From assembly GCA_021464415.1 (NCBI GenBank), contig CM038467.1, positions 23,034,011-23,098,010 on the forward strand: a stretch of 64,000 nt of DNA, in the 5' to 3' direction. This DNA is from Lonicera japonica. Lineage: Eukaryota; Streptophyta; Magnoliopsida; Dipsacales; Caprifoliaceae. Below, piece after piece: positions 49,087 through 59,849 of this stretch (position 1 is the stretch's first letter; every line of letters starts with the position of its first letter). Position numbers and translations under genes: made by a program. Under the pieces are notes generated by a model. The model was not told the DNA's origin. It was given only the letters and a program-made list of their open reading frames with translations, and ran no database searches.

Positions 49087-50232
49087 TAGCATCTCCAATG
49101 CAACCATAAATTAGGTGAAAATGAGATGCCACATAGGATTGATGGATATGGATCTAATAAAATGCTCTTAAATACAACTATCTATAATGACCATAAAGAT
49201 GATAGGGAAAAAATGAAAATAGGCATTGTGAGGATGACCCTCTAGTTTTAGAAGGTCTCTTAGATAATGTCTTAATGCCACATCATCATTTTTGTCTACA
49301 TACTTTTCGTTTTTAAACTTTCAAGTATTTTTTTTGTTATTTTATAATTTATTTATTAATAAAAATTATCTATACTATATATAAAAGTACAAATAACTTG
49401 AGTGTTTTTCCTTTTTTTGTGAAGACAAATATGCCCCTTGATTTTAAGTACAAGATTTTAAGATTTACATTAAATAAAAAAGTATATATCCCCTCGATTT
49501 TAGCACAAGATTTTAAAATTTACACTATTTAATAGATCATACTAAAATGACAAAGTTTTTAGCTTGAATTAGAATTTCATTCCAAAGTAAACCACAAAGG
49601 TATGTATATCAAATTTTACTTTACTATAATCTAAAACTTATTTGTTCATTTATAGTTATGTTTAGTGTTTAAAAAAAACATTTATTAAAAGAATTCAACT
49701 TGACAAAATTTTATCATATATTTACAATATTTTTCTATAGTGACCAAATCTATGATTTTCTTATAATTAAAAAATATTTGTTATTATTTTTATTTTCCAC
49801 TTCATACTAATTATTTAATTATTTCTGTAGTTTACTAATTATATGAGTTTCTTATAAATATTAATAGAATTTTACACTTGATACTATGTTTTTGTTTATT
49901 TGTCATTATTTTTATTTCTTACTAATTATTCATTTTTTAGCATATAAGTATTCATTAATAGATTTAATGACATTTGTCAAATTGCACATGCACAAAAACT
50001 AGTACATTAAAAAAGTATGAATCAAGACCTATCAAACAAGACCCATTATATATATATAATTATTAATTTATTTTTTATCAATTTATTAATAGACAATCTC
50101 TTGAGCAATATCTTTGTAGATGGTTTTTGTAAGAGTTATCCATCAAGAGAATTTTTTATGCCATATAGGAATGACATGTTTACATGTCCATGGCCAAGAG
50201 GTATCTAATCCATTTTTGCATTGGAGATGCTC
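49087..50232. mobile_element. PIF/Harbinger-like TIR element
   Basis: Left end TAGCATCTCCAATGCA and right end, reversed, GAGCATCTCCAATGCA are inverted repeats of about 16 bp. Both sides have TTA (49084-49086, 50233-50235), the trinucleotide duplication of PIF/Harbinger. The 1146-bp interior is AT-rich and has no transposase. Elements with an AGCATCTCCAATG terminus are common in plants. Confidence 0.7.
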
Positions 50233-50920
50233 TTAGTGTTTGATGACTTACGGATTTATTTCCCTAAGAAATGAAAATTTTAGTAAAGCATTTCGATGAA
50301 ACATCTTTGCTGGACCTTTGGCTAGCAAGGTTGAACGTGGTGGGTGTGCAAAGTAGAATTGTTAAATATGTTAAATTCCTTGTTTAGCTATTAAAAAGAG
50401 AATGGGGTACATTTATAAAATATACAAAAACTGGGGGTAACTCGTGCCTACGGCACTTCGATGTAATTGAGTGATCCGATCTTTGGGATAGTGTGTGAGA
50501 GATAAGTGAGAATGTTTGAGAAATAGAGAAGTAATGAAGGCGAAAAGAGAAATATATACTTACCTATAAGAGAGAGGGAATGATGATTAATTTAAAATTT
50601 GAATTAAAAACCACATATCTACCGTTCAAATTAGAGTATTCAATTTGAGCCATACAAAGTTTTATCCCTTATAATTTTTTTTTCCTACATTATTATATAG
50701 ATATGGTGGGGGGAGGTGAAAGTTATCTTTAAAAGGGGTGAGAAGACTATTTTGGTGGGCATGAACAAGAATACCACATATATATATAGACGGACACATC
50801 TCTTTTTATTAGGGTATACATTAATTCCCATTAATCCTTTATCCTCTCAATTTTTCTCCATTTGCCGTATTTTCTTCTTAATCCATTGCATCCCTATTCA
50901 TCCCTTTATTGTGGTATGGA
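50233..50920. other. Intergenic, AT-rich
   Basis: No gene is visible. A short perfect hairpin GTGCCTACGGCAC sits near 50451-50463, without the CTRR end needed to call a Helitron. Confidence 0.35.
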
Positions 50921-50924
50921 CATT

Positions 50925-51950
50925 TTGGATAAACTAGGTACTTATCTAGGTGTTTCGCTTGTTCATGGTAGAAGGAAAAAAGAGCATTGTAATGTCATCA
51001 TTGAAAAAGTTCACAAAAAAAATTAAGTGGGTGGAAAGCTAGCATGCTTTCTTTGGCTGGCAGGACCACTCTTATTCAAACGGTTACAGCTACAATCCCT
51101 AACTATGCTATGCAAACTATGAAGTTTCCTGCTTTTACGCATGGTGATATTGATAAACTCAACAAAAACTTCCTATGGGGTGACACCGATAATAGAAAAA
51201 AAGTCCATTTTGTGAAATGATACAACGCTTATAAACCTAAGATACGTGGAGGTTTACGCATTAGGAAGTATTGTGACAACAACATTGCCATAAATGCCAA
51301 ACTCGGTTGGGAGATCATGAATGGTTCTCACAGACAATGGGTTAAGCTTATATGTGATAAATATGGGTGTGGTGCCAACCCACGGCTGTGGGTCAAAAAT
51401 CATGCCTCATCGCATGTTTGGAAATGCATCTATATACTGAGCTAATTAAATGGCATTTCCCTCAAACAGGTCAAATCAAAATCACCTCTGACGGAAGTAC
51501 TTTTGGAGAATTCGGTTGGGCGGCATACGAGGGCCTTGCACGAGATAGCGCTAGAAGGTGGATTGAAGGTTTTTGCAGAAGAATTGGCTATGCAACCCCT
51601 CTACAAGCGGAGTTATGGGGGATTCGACGTGCATGAAACTTGTAAATGAAAGAGCATGGCTTGAAGTCATTGTCGAGACGTACTATCTCACGGCGGTAAA
51701 CCTGATCAACAAGGAAGACATTGACAACCATCAAGATAGGACACTCATTATGGATTGCAGGAAGCTTAAAGAGACTATGTTGCTTGGCCTTGTCATGTTT
51801 TAAGGGAGGGGAACAAATGTGCAGATTTTCTCTCTAAATTATGAAGAATCCAAGGAGAACAACACATGAGGGTTATGGTGCCTGCAAATGAACTTGTGGA
51901 GCTTCTTAAAGCTGATATGCAGGGTGTTGCATATCAAATGGGAGATTAGT
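50925..51950 (+). pseudogene. LINE fragment: reverse transcriptase C-terminus plus RNase H
   Basis: Reading frames with stops and shifts give YLGVSLVHGRRKKEH, LSLAGRTTLIQTVTATIPNY, MQTMKFP, LNKNFLWGD, KPKIRGGLRIRK and LGWEIMN, the RT thumb/C-terminal blocks of plant LINEs. Then TSDGSTFGEFGWAAYEG and QAELWGIRRA (RNase H DG strand and AEL helix) follow, and CHVLREGNKCADFLSKL on the far side of a frameshift. The zinc-binding region between RT and RNase H is missing, so an internal deletion has occurred. It is 5'-truncated, typical of LINE insertions. Confidence 0.8.
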
Positions 51951-52508
51951 TTCTTCTGCTTTTCCTTTTTGGTTGTTTGTTTATGCTGTGTTATTGTTTT
52001 ATTTCCCTTATAACAAAAAAAAATGGTAAAAATATCTACATGTTTTTAATTCATTGCATATCTCGCCTTGGTAATACGTGAGTTGTCTAATCAATATTTA
52101 TTGTTAATTAGTTTTTCCCATCCATATTATTATTATAAATTCAATATTTTATTTATGATTATCTGACTTTTAATGTTTATGCAATTGCATGTGGTTATCA
52201 AAGTGCAGTGTATTTTCAAAAATCATTATTTTTCAATTCCATGACTTTACATTTTGAATTCTTCCATTACAATAATTTGAAATTTTCAACTTTAACAATA
52301 ATATTTGTCAAAGAAAAAAGTGTACATTTATTTAGACCTTTATAACTTTCTATACTCATAACCCAATTTAATTTGCAATCGTGCATGTGTGCAAACCTCT
52401 TTCATAAATAAGGTCAAGAGGCTAGATGCATACATAATTAATTATTGCTTATGGCCAAAGAGCACTGAAAACTGAAAGTTAATCAATAGGAGAATGTTTA
52501 AACTATTC
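51951..52508. other. Intergenic, AT-rich
   Basis: No gene or repeat boundary is recognised. The beginning probably includes the 3' end of the LINE fragment, with an A-run near 52016-52023. Confidence 0.35.
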
Positions 52509-53060
52509 TAAGTGGAAACTCAATAAAATAATACTCAATAAAATAATAAACTCGCTAAATTAATAAATTCTATCGGTCCCGACTCGGGCCCAATAGTTAA
52601 ATTAATATTTTTGCTAAATTTATAAAATAATATTTTTTTATAAGGTCTCCTTAGGTATATCGGTTACATAAATTAATAATTCACCTTTTCAGACCTACTA
52701 TCATGCTTCATCAAAATATGAATACAATGTCGTTTGCTTTTTGCTAAAATTTATATTTGCCTGAATATCATCCCTAATTTTTTATAATGTTCTAAGCATG
52801 TCAGAAGAAAATTATTTAATGTAGTTATTGCTTTGATGGCTTCTTTTAGAGAAACGGGCTCTATAGAGTTTAATTAATTAAGTTTATAAGAAATAAAATA
52901 TAAGAAAGATCGAGAGAACAATATCGGAAACACAAATCTTTCGGTAAATTATTAACTTATTGACAAATTAATAAATTATTAATTTATCGATATATTAAAA
53001 CTTTGTTTAAATAATAAAATTGGCCGGTCATGACCTTATTAATTTATAGAGTTTTTATTG
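52509..53060. mobile_element. Emigrant/Lemi1-like (pogo) MITE
   Basis: The right end, reversed, CAATAAAAACTCTATAAATT, is close to the Emigrant/Lemi1 terminus CAGTAAAACCTCTATAAATT, followed by TA. The left end AGTGGAAACTCAATAAAATA is a degraded counterpart, next to TA. Inside, both ends run into alternating aaattaataa motifs and mirrored ccggt/ggtccc blocks. It is 552 bp and non-coding. Confidence 0.55.
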
Positions 53061-54112
53061 TATATATTTAAGAGGTAATGATTAATTACTTGTTTTGTTT
53101 TGGCTATCAGGAACCATAAAAAAATTTATCAAAAAATAAAACAAGTTACCTTTTGAAATGTAATTTGTTGTGAGACACTCTTTGTCAAAATGAATCAAAA
53201 AATATATTACATCCATCTCAAATTAATAGACCAACTTTTATTTTTGTATTGTACAAAATTAATAATCTTTCTTTCTTATTAGCAAAGTTACTATTAGTTG
53301 TGATGGAGTCCACAATTGCTACTATTAGTTGTAATAGACCAATTAATAATCTACAAGCAACAATCGCTACTTCAATTACTTATAATTATCGTTTAAATAT
53401 ATTATTTCTTCAAATTTTACTACTACAATTCTTTATTTTATGTAAACTAAAAATTTAGAAATATTTTATGTATTATTACTAATTTACAAAATGCCCATGC
53501 ATCGCATTGGTCTACGAAACTAATATACAAAGATATCTATTTGTACTCAAGATCTTTATAATACTAAGCACACTTTTATTTGAATGCAGAAACACACCAA
53601 AGAGAAATATTACAAATGGGAAAAGAAATTGAAGAAAGAGAGATGCGAAGATAGATGATCCTTTTAGTTTTCCAATTTGATTTAATTGGGGAGACAATAT
53701 ATTGACATTTCTTCATCACTTCACCCCAACTTTAAAATGTTCTTCAATTTGTTTAACTGGGAGACAAATGGAATAATCCTTCATGTCATCAGTTTGACAG
53801 TTTTTTTTGGAAGTACCGATTGCAGTCATTCAAAGCTATGTAGGAAAATTTGTCCTAAATCTTCCATTCAGTTGATGAGATTAACTTCTTCAATGAAGTC
53901 TCGTGACTGACTATCATTAGGACCTATTAAGATGAAGTATATTAATCAGACCATTGCGCTTTATGAATATATCATGGCTAAGGCGTGACTGGTTTTTTAC
54001 TAGTACCACAATAACACTATTTGTGTCTGGGTCAATCTATTAATGCCCTTCGCAATCATCTCTACAGTCGCACAATCAGTAGGTCTGAGCATGCTGTGTA
54101 CATATATGTACT
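53061..54112. other. Intergenic, AT-rich
   Basis: No coding region can be supported. Short open frames here look random. A possible broken Stowaway terminus (acatccatctcaaattaata) occurs at about 53209. Confidence 0.35.
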
Positions 54113-54425
54113 GGTATACATAGGGATGGAATCGGTCGATAAACCGAACCGATCCACCATGACCGAGCACCGAACTGACATAAATTGGTGGGAGAAATAT
54201 TGCCCAACATCGACTGGTTTCAATCGGTTCTACCAACATTTTTGTATTCCGAAAAATTTGGTCGGGTCGGTTCAGTTATGAATTGCACCCGTTCAAGCAA
54301 GCAAACAATTGAACTCAGTGACTCACAATTCATTGACTTCATTCACCTGTCCATAATAAAAAAAAAATCAAAACAATCCAACCCAACCCAAACAAATCCA
54401 ATTTCAAACCCAAACATTAACATAA

Positions 54426-54569
54426 CCACCAGCAAGTGGCCCAGTTGTAGCGCACTGGGATCAGCGTTGGGTTTTACTGAGAGCTCCCCAGGTCGAATCT
54501 CGGCAGTTGCAAAAACACTGGTGGCTAGCGGCTGGTATTAGAACGTATATAGACCCAAAAAAAAAACCT
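54426..54569 (+). mobile_element. SINE with 14-bp target duplication
   Basis: Pol III box A-like TGGCCCAGTTGTAGCGC at about 54437 and box B-like GGTCGAATCTCGG at 54492 mark a tRNA-derived head; an A-run (54557-54566) ends the element. It is flanked by the perfect direct repeat AAACATTAACATAA (54412-54425 and 54570-54583). The full structure of head, A-tail and long target duplication supports a genuine retrotransposed SINE. Confidence 0.85.
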
Positions 54570-55151
54570 AAACATTAACATAATACCAATGGCCAGTGGG
54601 CATGCACTAGGCAATTTAACCTAAACAAATCAAAACAATCCAACCTAAACAAATCCAAAGTCTTAAAACAAACAACTTAAACCCATACAGTGGGCACTAG
54701 GCAATTTAAGAATCTTCAAACAAACAACTCAAACCCAAATAATTCAAAGTTTTCAAACTTCACACACAAGCACAAAATAAATGAATAAAAGATTAACAAG
54801 AGGAAGTTCAAACTTCAAAAACTGTATTCAACCAGAAAGGCAATGGGACTGGGCACTGGGCATTGGGCACGGCAGTGGATGCACATTGCTGGAACCTGGA
54901 AGGCATTGGTTGAGCACAAAATAAGAAAAAGCAAAGGGAAACAAATGAGAAAAAATATTAGACAAGCATCAAAAAGTAAAAAGAACAAAAGCATCAAAAG
55001 TAGGAAGAAACAAATACGATCTTACATTCTTATATTTTAACATTATGGCCGAGGTGGAGACATGGTTTATGTTACATTTAAGTGACTTGGTGTTGGACCT
55101 ACATAACAAAACAAAGGAAATGTAGATAAATAGCAATTGCCAATTAGTGCA

Positions 55152-57386
55152 TTACAATTTACAACTAAAGTCTAAAAAATAACACGAAAAATAAATGTAT
55201 GATAATAAAGTAAAAAAGCACTTACGTGCTTCCAATTCTTCAAGTTCCTTGTAGAATTCGAGGTCATCATTCGTTGGCTCTTTGTAGAAATTGAAGTCTT
55301 CTGCCCTAAGCCAATCACTTTTACATAGTAATGTCTCAACCATTTTTGGTGTCAAAGAAGCTTTAAAAGGATTTACAATCCTACCTCCAAGGCTAGAGGC
55401 ATTTTCATTACTTACCGTTGAACTTGGAATTGCAAAAATATTGTGGGCAATCATAGAAAGGATATAATACTTTGATTGGTTCACTTTTCACCACAACAAA
55501 AGATCAAAGTCTAATGTGTTGATTGTTTCAAAAGGATCGGCAAGATATTTTTCGATTTCATCATAAATCTCTAACAATTGTTCCTTCCTCCTATATTTTG
55601 TAAGTTCCTTCATTGATCTAATGCCAAATTCCCATTCATTTTTGCTTGATTAATTTCAATTCTACTATCACCTCCTTCACCAATAACACTAGTACAAGTA
55701 GTAGTAAAATTGGAATACTCCTTATACAAGTCATACATACACGTCTTCATCCGATTACACACATGCTCAATTTTTTCAACACTTGCATTTAACAATTTAT
55801 AACAAATCTTAATAATTTGGAGTTTAAATTTAGGATCTAGTACATTGGAAACATAGATAAGATTGTTAACTCCTTCAAAACTCCCCCAATTCTTGTCAAT
55901 CTTACTTTTTATTGAACAAGCCACCTTTTGCAAAACTGGATCACCATCACTATACTTTTTATTCTCAATCTAAACTTGCATGGCAACCATTTCGGTAAAA
56001 ATTAAATTAGATGTGGGAATCTTTGTTGCACTAAATTTTAAAGTAGATTAATGAAAAGTATCAAGAAAATGTGCAAATGCAATAACATTATTCCAATCCA
56101 TGTCACTAAGAGACCCTACTCTTTTTGTATCCCTCACCTTTTCATCAAAGTAACTACCAAAAGGTGCATATTCCTCCACTATTCGAGTGAATACCACCCT
56201 ATATTTTAAAACCCCTTCAAGTAATTTATAGGTGGCATTCCACCTTGTAGACATATCTCATGGCACATTAGCCATCCTATCTTTCTGCAAGAACACACAA
56301 AAGTCCCTAAACTTGTCAAGCCTAACCGCAGAGGAATGAATGTACTTGAAACAATTTATAATAGCCTCAATGGAGTCATAAAGCTCCTTCATTCCATCAC
56401 CCATAATCAAGTTAAGGATATGACATCCACACTTGATATGCATGTACCTTTCCTCAAATAATAAAGTGTTTAAAGCCCGAAATTTCTTTTTCATATACTC
56501 AATGGCCCCATCATTAGCCGAAGCATTGTTGACAGTAATGCTAAACACTTTATCAATCCCCTACCTAGTCAAGCAAACCTCTAAAGTCTTTCCTATCTCC
56601 TCACCCTTATGACTAGTGATTTTGGTGAATTTTATTATTCTTTTATAAAACTTCCATTCAGTATCCAAGAAATGGCACGTGATCACCATATAATTAATGT
56701 TTTGAATTGAGGTACAAGTATCAATTGTGACACCAACTTTCTTTCCACAAATCACATTCAATAAATTTTCCTTCTCCACTTTAAACATATCCCACACCCC
56801 CAGCCAGTTTCTTCTTATTAGGTAATGTGTACCTAGGTTGAAGATCGTGAATAAACTCTTTAAAGCCTATTCCTTCAACAGATCTAAAAGAACCCTCATC
56901 CCTTATAAAATAATGATAACACTATAAATCACATATTTTTTTTATTAAGAGCATGATATCCCATATCCACCAATTGTGTCACTACTCAACGTTGTTTTAC
57001 CATGAGATAATTTATTGTGAAGTAGACAACTTTTGCATTTCCTCTTTAAGTGTGTCTTTATCTCCGTGGTCCCATTAATCTTAGGAAGGGCAGGCATCTC
57101 TTCTTGGCAATGATTACAAATCACAATATGTTTTACCACCATGTTTACCACTCTTTCAACTTTCTTCCAATGTTTCTAAATAATTAATTTTCCTTTTTCT
57201 TTTCTTCCCTGATATATTTTCCTTCTCATTATCATCTACTACGGATTGTGGTATGGACAAGTTTTGAGATGGAGGTTGAGGAGGTTCAGAGTGTTGAAAG
57301 GGCAAAGAGGCAAATTGTTGAGAGGGTTATGATTGTGTATATAAGGCATTAGCATTCGTATAGGATTGGCTAGAACTAGACTCCAT
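55152..57386 (-). pseudogene. hAT-family (RICESLEEPER/DAYSLEEPER-like) transposase, broken
   Basis: An ATG at 57386 begins MESSSSQSYTNANALYTQS and meets a stop at once after codon 18. A basic KKRKRK stretch and a BED zinc finger (CNHC..HLKRKC near 57030-57120) follow. The core has VGVTIDTCTSIQNINYMVIT, NNASANDGAIEYMKKK, HIKCGCHILNLIMGDGMKEL, STRWNATYKLLEG and VLDPKFKLQI. The C-terminal dimerisation region has YYILSMIAHNIFAIP, GGRIVNPFKASLTPKMVETL and CKSDWLRAED. The coding sequence is split among several frames by stops and frameshifts, so no active transposase can be made. Confidence 0.88.
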
Positions 57387-58279
57387 TGTGTGTGGAACTA
57401 AAAATTATTAAGGCAACTCATAAATTATTTATTATTGTATATAGATATAATGATGCATTAGTATTCGTATATGATTATATATCAATATTTATTATAAAGT
57501 ATAAACTAAGGGATAGCAAGGCCCAATGCCATAAAATTTAAAAACTTAAACCTTAAAAACAAGAAAAACCATTGAACAAATATGAAAATCTGAAAATTAT
57601 GGATAGGTAGGCATAGTGCCATAAAATTTAGGCAAAATAATCTAAAATGTATGTGCCATTTGTTTACCATAAGTCCAATCTAACAAGAAATAAAGAAACC
57701 CGGATCATACATACATACAAAAACTATACATACATACAATGATACAAATCTGAACAAAAATTGTACAATCACTATATTTTAAATCGATTCAGGAATAACT
57801 AATTAGTAATTATACAAATATTACATGCATACAATCACTATATTCTAAATCAGGAACAACTAAACTAATCATACAAAATTGCAAATAAATGATCATACAT
57901 ACATACGTACAATGATACAAATCTGAACAAGTTATAAATCAAATAAGTTATATACAAAAAATAAAAAAATATACAAATATACATACAAATCTGAAAAGTT
58001 ATGAACCAAATAAGTTATGTACATAACATACCTAGAGAGAGGAACTACGAATCCGCGATGAATGGAGATTGGAAAGAGAGGAACGAGTTTCGTGCTTGGT
58101 CTAAGAGAGGGACGAGTGACAGAGTGAGGTCTGAAAAGTGAGAAACAAATAGAGGTTGGAGATTTGTAGAGGCTCAAAGATGAATGGAGATTAGAGATTT
58201 GGAGAGGAAGAGAGCAACTGGAATGAGGTTTAAGAAGTCAGAAGTCAAAAACAAAGCCCTCGCTTTTCCCCCTTTTTAT

Positions 58280-58821
58280 TAGGGCTAGGATCGGTTCGGT
58301 TCCTAGCCAAATTATGAAGAATTATAACTGGTTTTCTGTTGTTCTTAACCGTTCGGTTCTTTGTGTATTTTTTGAGGAACCGTAAATATAACCAAATCAG
58401 TTCTAACGGTTTGGTTCCACCAGTTTTTCGGGAACTGTAAATGGAACCGAACCGGTACCGGTTCGGTTCCACAGGTTCTTCGAGGAACCGTTAGAACCGT
58501 TAGGGATCGGTCAAAAACTGTTATAACGGGTCTTCTGGGAACTGTTAAAACCGGTTAAAAATTGTTCTAATGGTTATTCAGGAGACCATTAAAACCATTA
58601 GAACCGTTAAAACAGTTAGAACCGGTTAAGAACTGTTATGCATTTACACACAACGGTTCTTAACGGTTCCTTTAATTAAATTTATTAAGGAACCGAACCG
58701 TTAACAACTATTAAAAACCAAACCGTTAAAAATGTACACTTTAATACTAAGAAGAAAATTGAACCGGCCTTTTTCGATTTGGTGCAATTCTCCGGTTCCC
58801 GGTTCAAAAATTCCACCCCTA
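58280..58821. mobile_element. hAT-type MITE nested in the 5-kb hAT element
   Basis: Begins TAGGGCTAGGATCGGTTCGG and ends, reversed, TAGGGGTGGAATTTTTGAAC. Flanks CTTTTTAT and GTTTTTAT are a target duplication matching at 7 of 8 bases. The 542-bp interior consists of gaaccgtt/ggttcggt motifs like those of the MITE at 34568-35177, so both belong to one family. Confidence 0.8.
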
Positions 58822-58965
58822 GTTTTTATTTTTCTGCTATGTTGTGAGAAATGAGTAACGGTGTTTTTTTTTTAAAGTTATAAATTTATATAACATAAAT
58901 AAAATTTATAAATTTATAATGATTTTTGCAAAATCTGTCGGTTCAGTTTGACCATCGGTTCTATA

Positions 58966-59064
58966 TGTACAAACCCGCCTTCGACATCAATTCATAACCA
59001 GTCGGTTGCAAAAACTGTACAAACCCGCCTTCGACATCTATTCATAACCAGTCGTTGCAAAAAC
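58966..59064 (+). repeat. 50-bp tandem duplication in hAT subterminal DNA
   Basis: tgtacaaacccgccttcgac and the following 30 bases repeat at an offset of 50 bp, with cataaccagtcggttgca in the first copy and cataaccagtcgttgca in the second. Subterminal repeats of this kind are transposase binding sites in some hAT elements; that role here is conjecture. Confidence 0.85.
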
Positions 59065-59159
59065 CGTCCGACATTCACTGCCTTGTCCGTTTCTTTTGGT
59101 CAGTCGGTTTTGGCTGTCGATCAGTTTTTTTGATAAATTTTCCCACCCCTAGGTATATA

Positions 59160-59849
59160 TGCACCACCTTAAAACCGAAGCCTACTTGCAATTGAGCATG
59201 TACAATTTTACATGACCAAAATGGTACTCTCTTTGTGCATATTTCTCCGCTTTACGACAAATTCTGCCACTGTTTGCTACAGGATCCCAGCAGATGGCAA
59301 ATTTTGGCTCACTTTGGAGTACAATTTTCACATACCTAATTATTAATCTTTGTACACTCTTGGTCAAGTTTCTGTGCTCTTGGCAATCAAAAGTTCCAAG
59401 AAATGGTGAAAATTTTCTGTTCACCCGACTGATGAAAAAGAGATGAAAACATATTGCAGTTCCGTCAATTGAAAATTTGGAGCTAAACAATGAAGATCAG
59501 AGCATACAGCGTATAAGGCAATCGGGTACTTTCAGGTCATAAACAGCAAATTTCAACAAGCAAACAAGGGAAGAGTGATTATCTATGCCTTTTTGTGCAC
59601 TGGAAACTGAAACTACAAATTCGGAGTTTTAATTCTAATTTCACTCTGATAACCAACACGTCTACAGTATCTAGAGATCTACACTCCTACAACACTAATT
59701 GAACACGTTTCTTCAAAACTACTTCCGAACTAAAAAGACAGCGCAAAAATAAGAACTCTTTTAAGTTATCTGTCTCATAACTATTTGCCATAGAAACATT
59801 ACAGTCTGGTCTGTACAAAACCCGCTCAACTGGTAGTAAATGGCAGCCG
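59160..59849 (-). other. Probable 3' UTR of the CD2BP2-like gene and short spacer
   Basis: Minus-strand sequence after the stop codon at 59850. No other gene is visible, and only about 690 bp separate the stop from the hAT end at 59151. Confidence 0.4.

Larger units (their letters stand above)
54121..59151 (-). mobile_element. hAT transposon (5.0 kb) with decayed transposase
   Basis: Starts TAGGGATGGAATCGGTCGAT and ends, reversed, TAGGGGTGGGAAAATTTATC; both termini are hAT-like. Flanks GGTATACA (54113-54120) and GGTATATA (59152-59159) are an 8-bp target duplication with one difference. A BED-finger/hAT transposase relic fills 55152-57386 on the minus strand. A SINE and a MITE are nested inside, so it inserted first. 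Confidence 0.85.

Noticed and set aside
50440..50475. Hairpin GTGCCTACGGCAC as a Helitron 3' end
   Set aside because: No CTRR follows the hairpin at the right distance on either strand, and no matching 5' TC end or helicase was seen.
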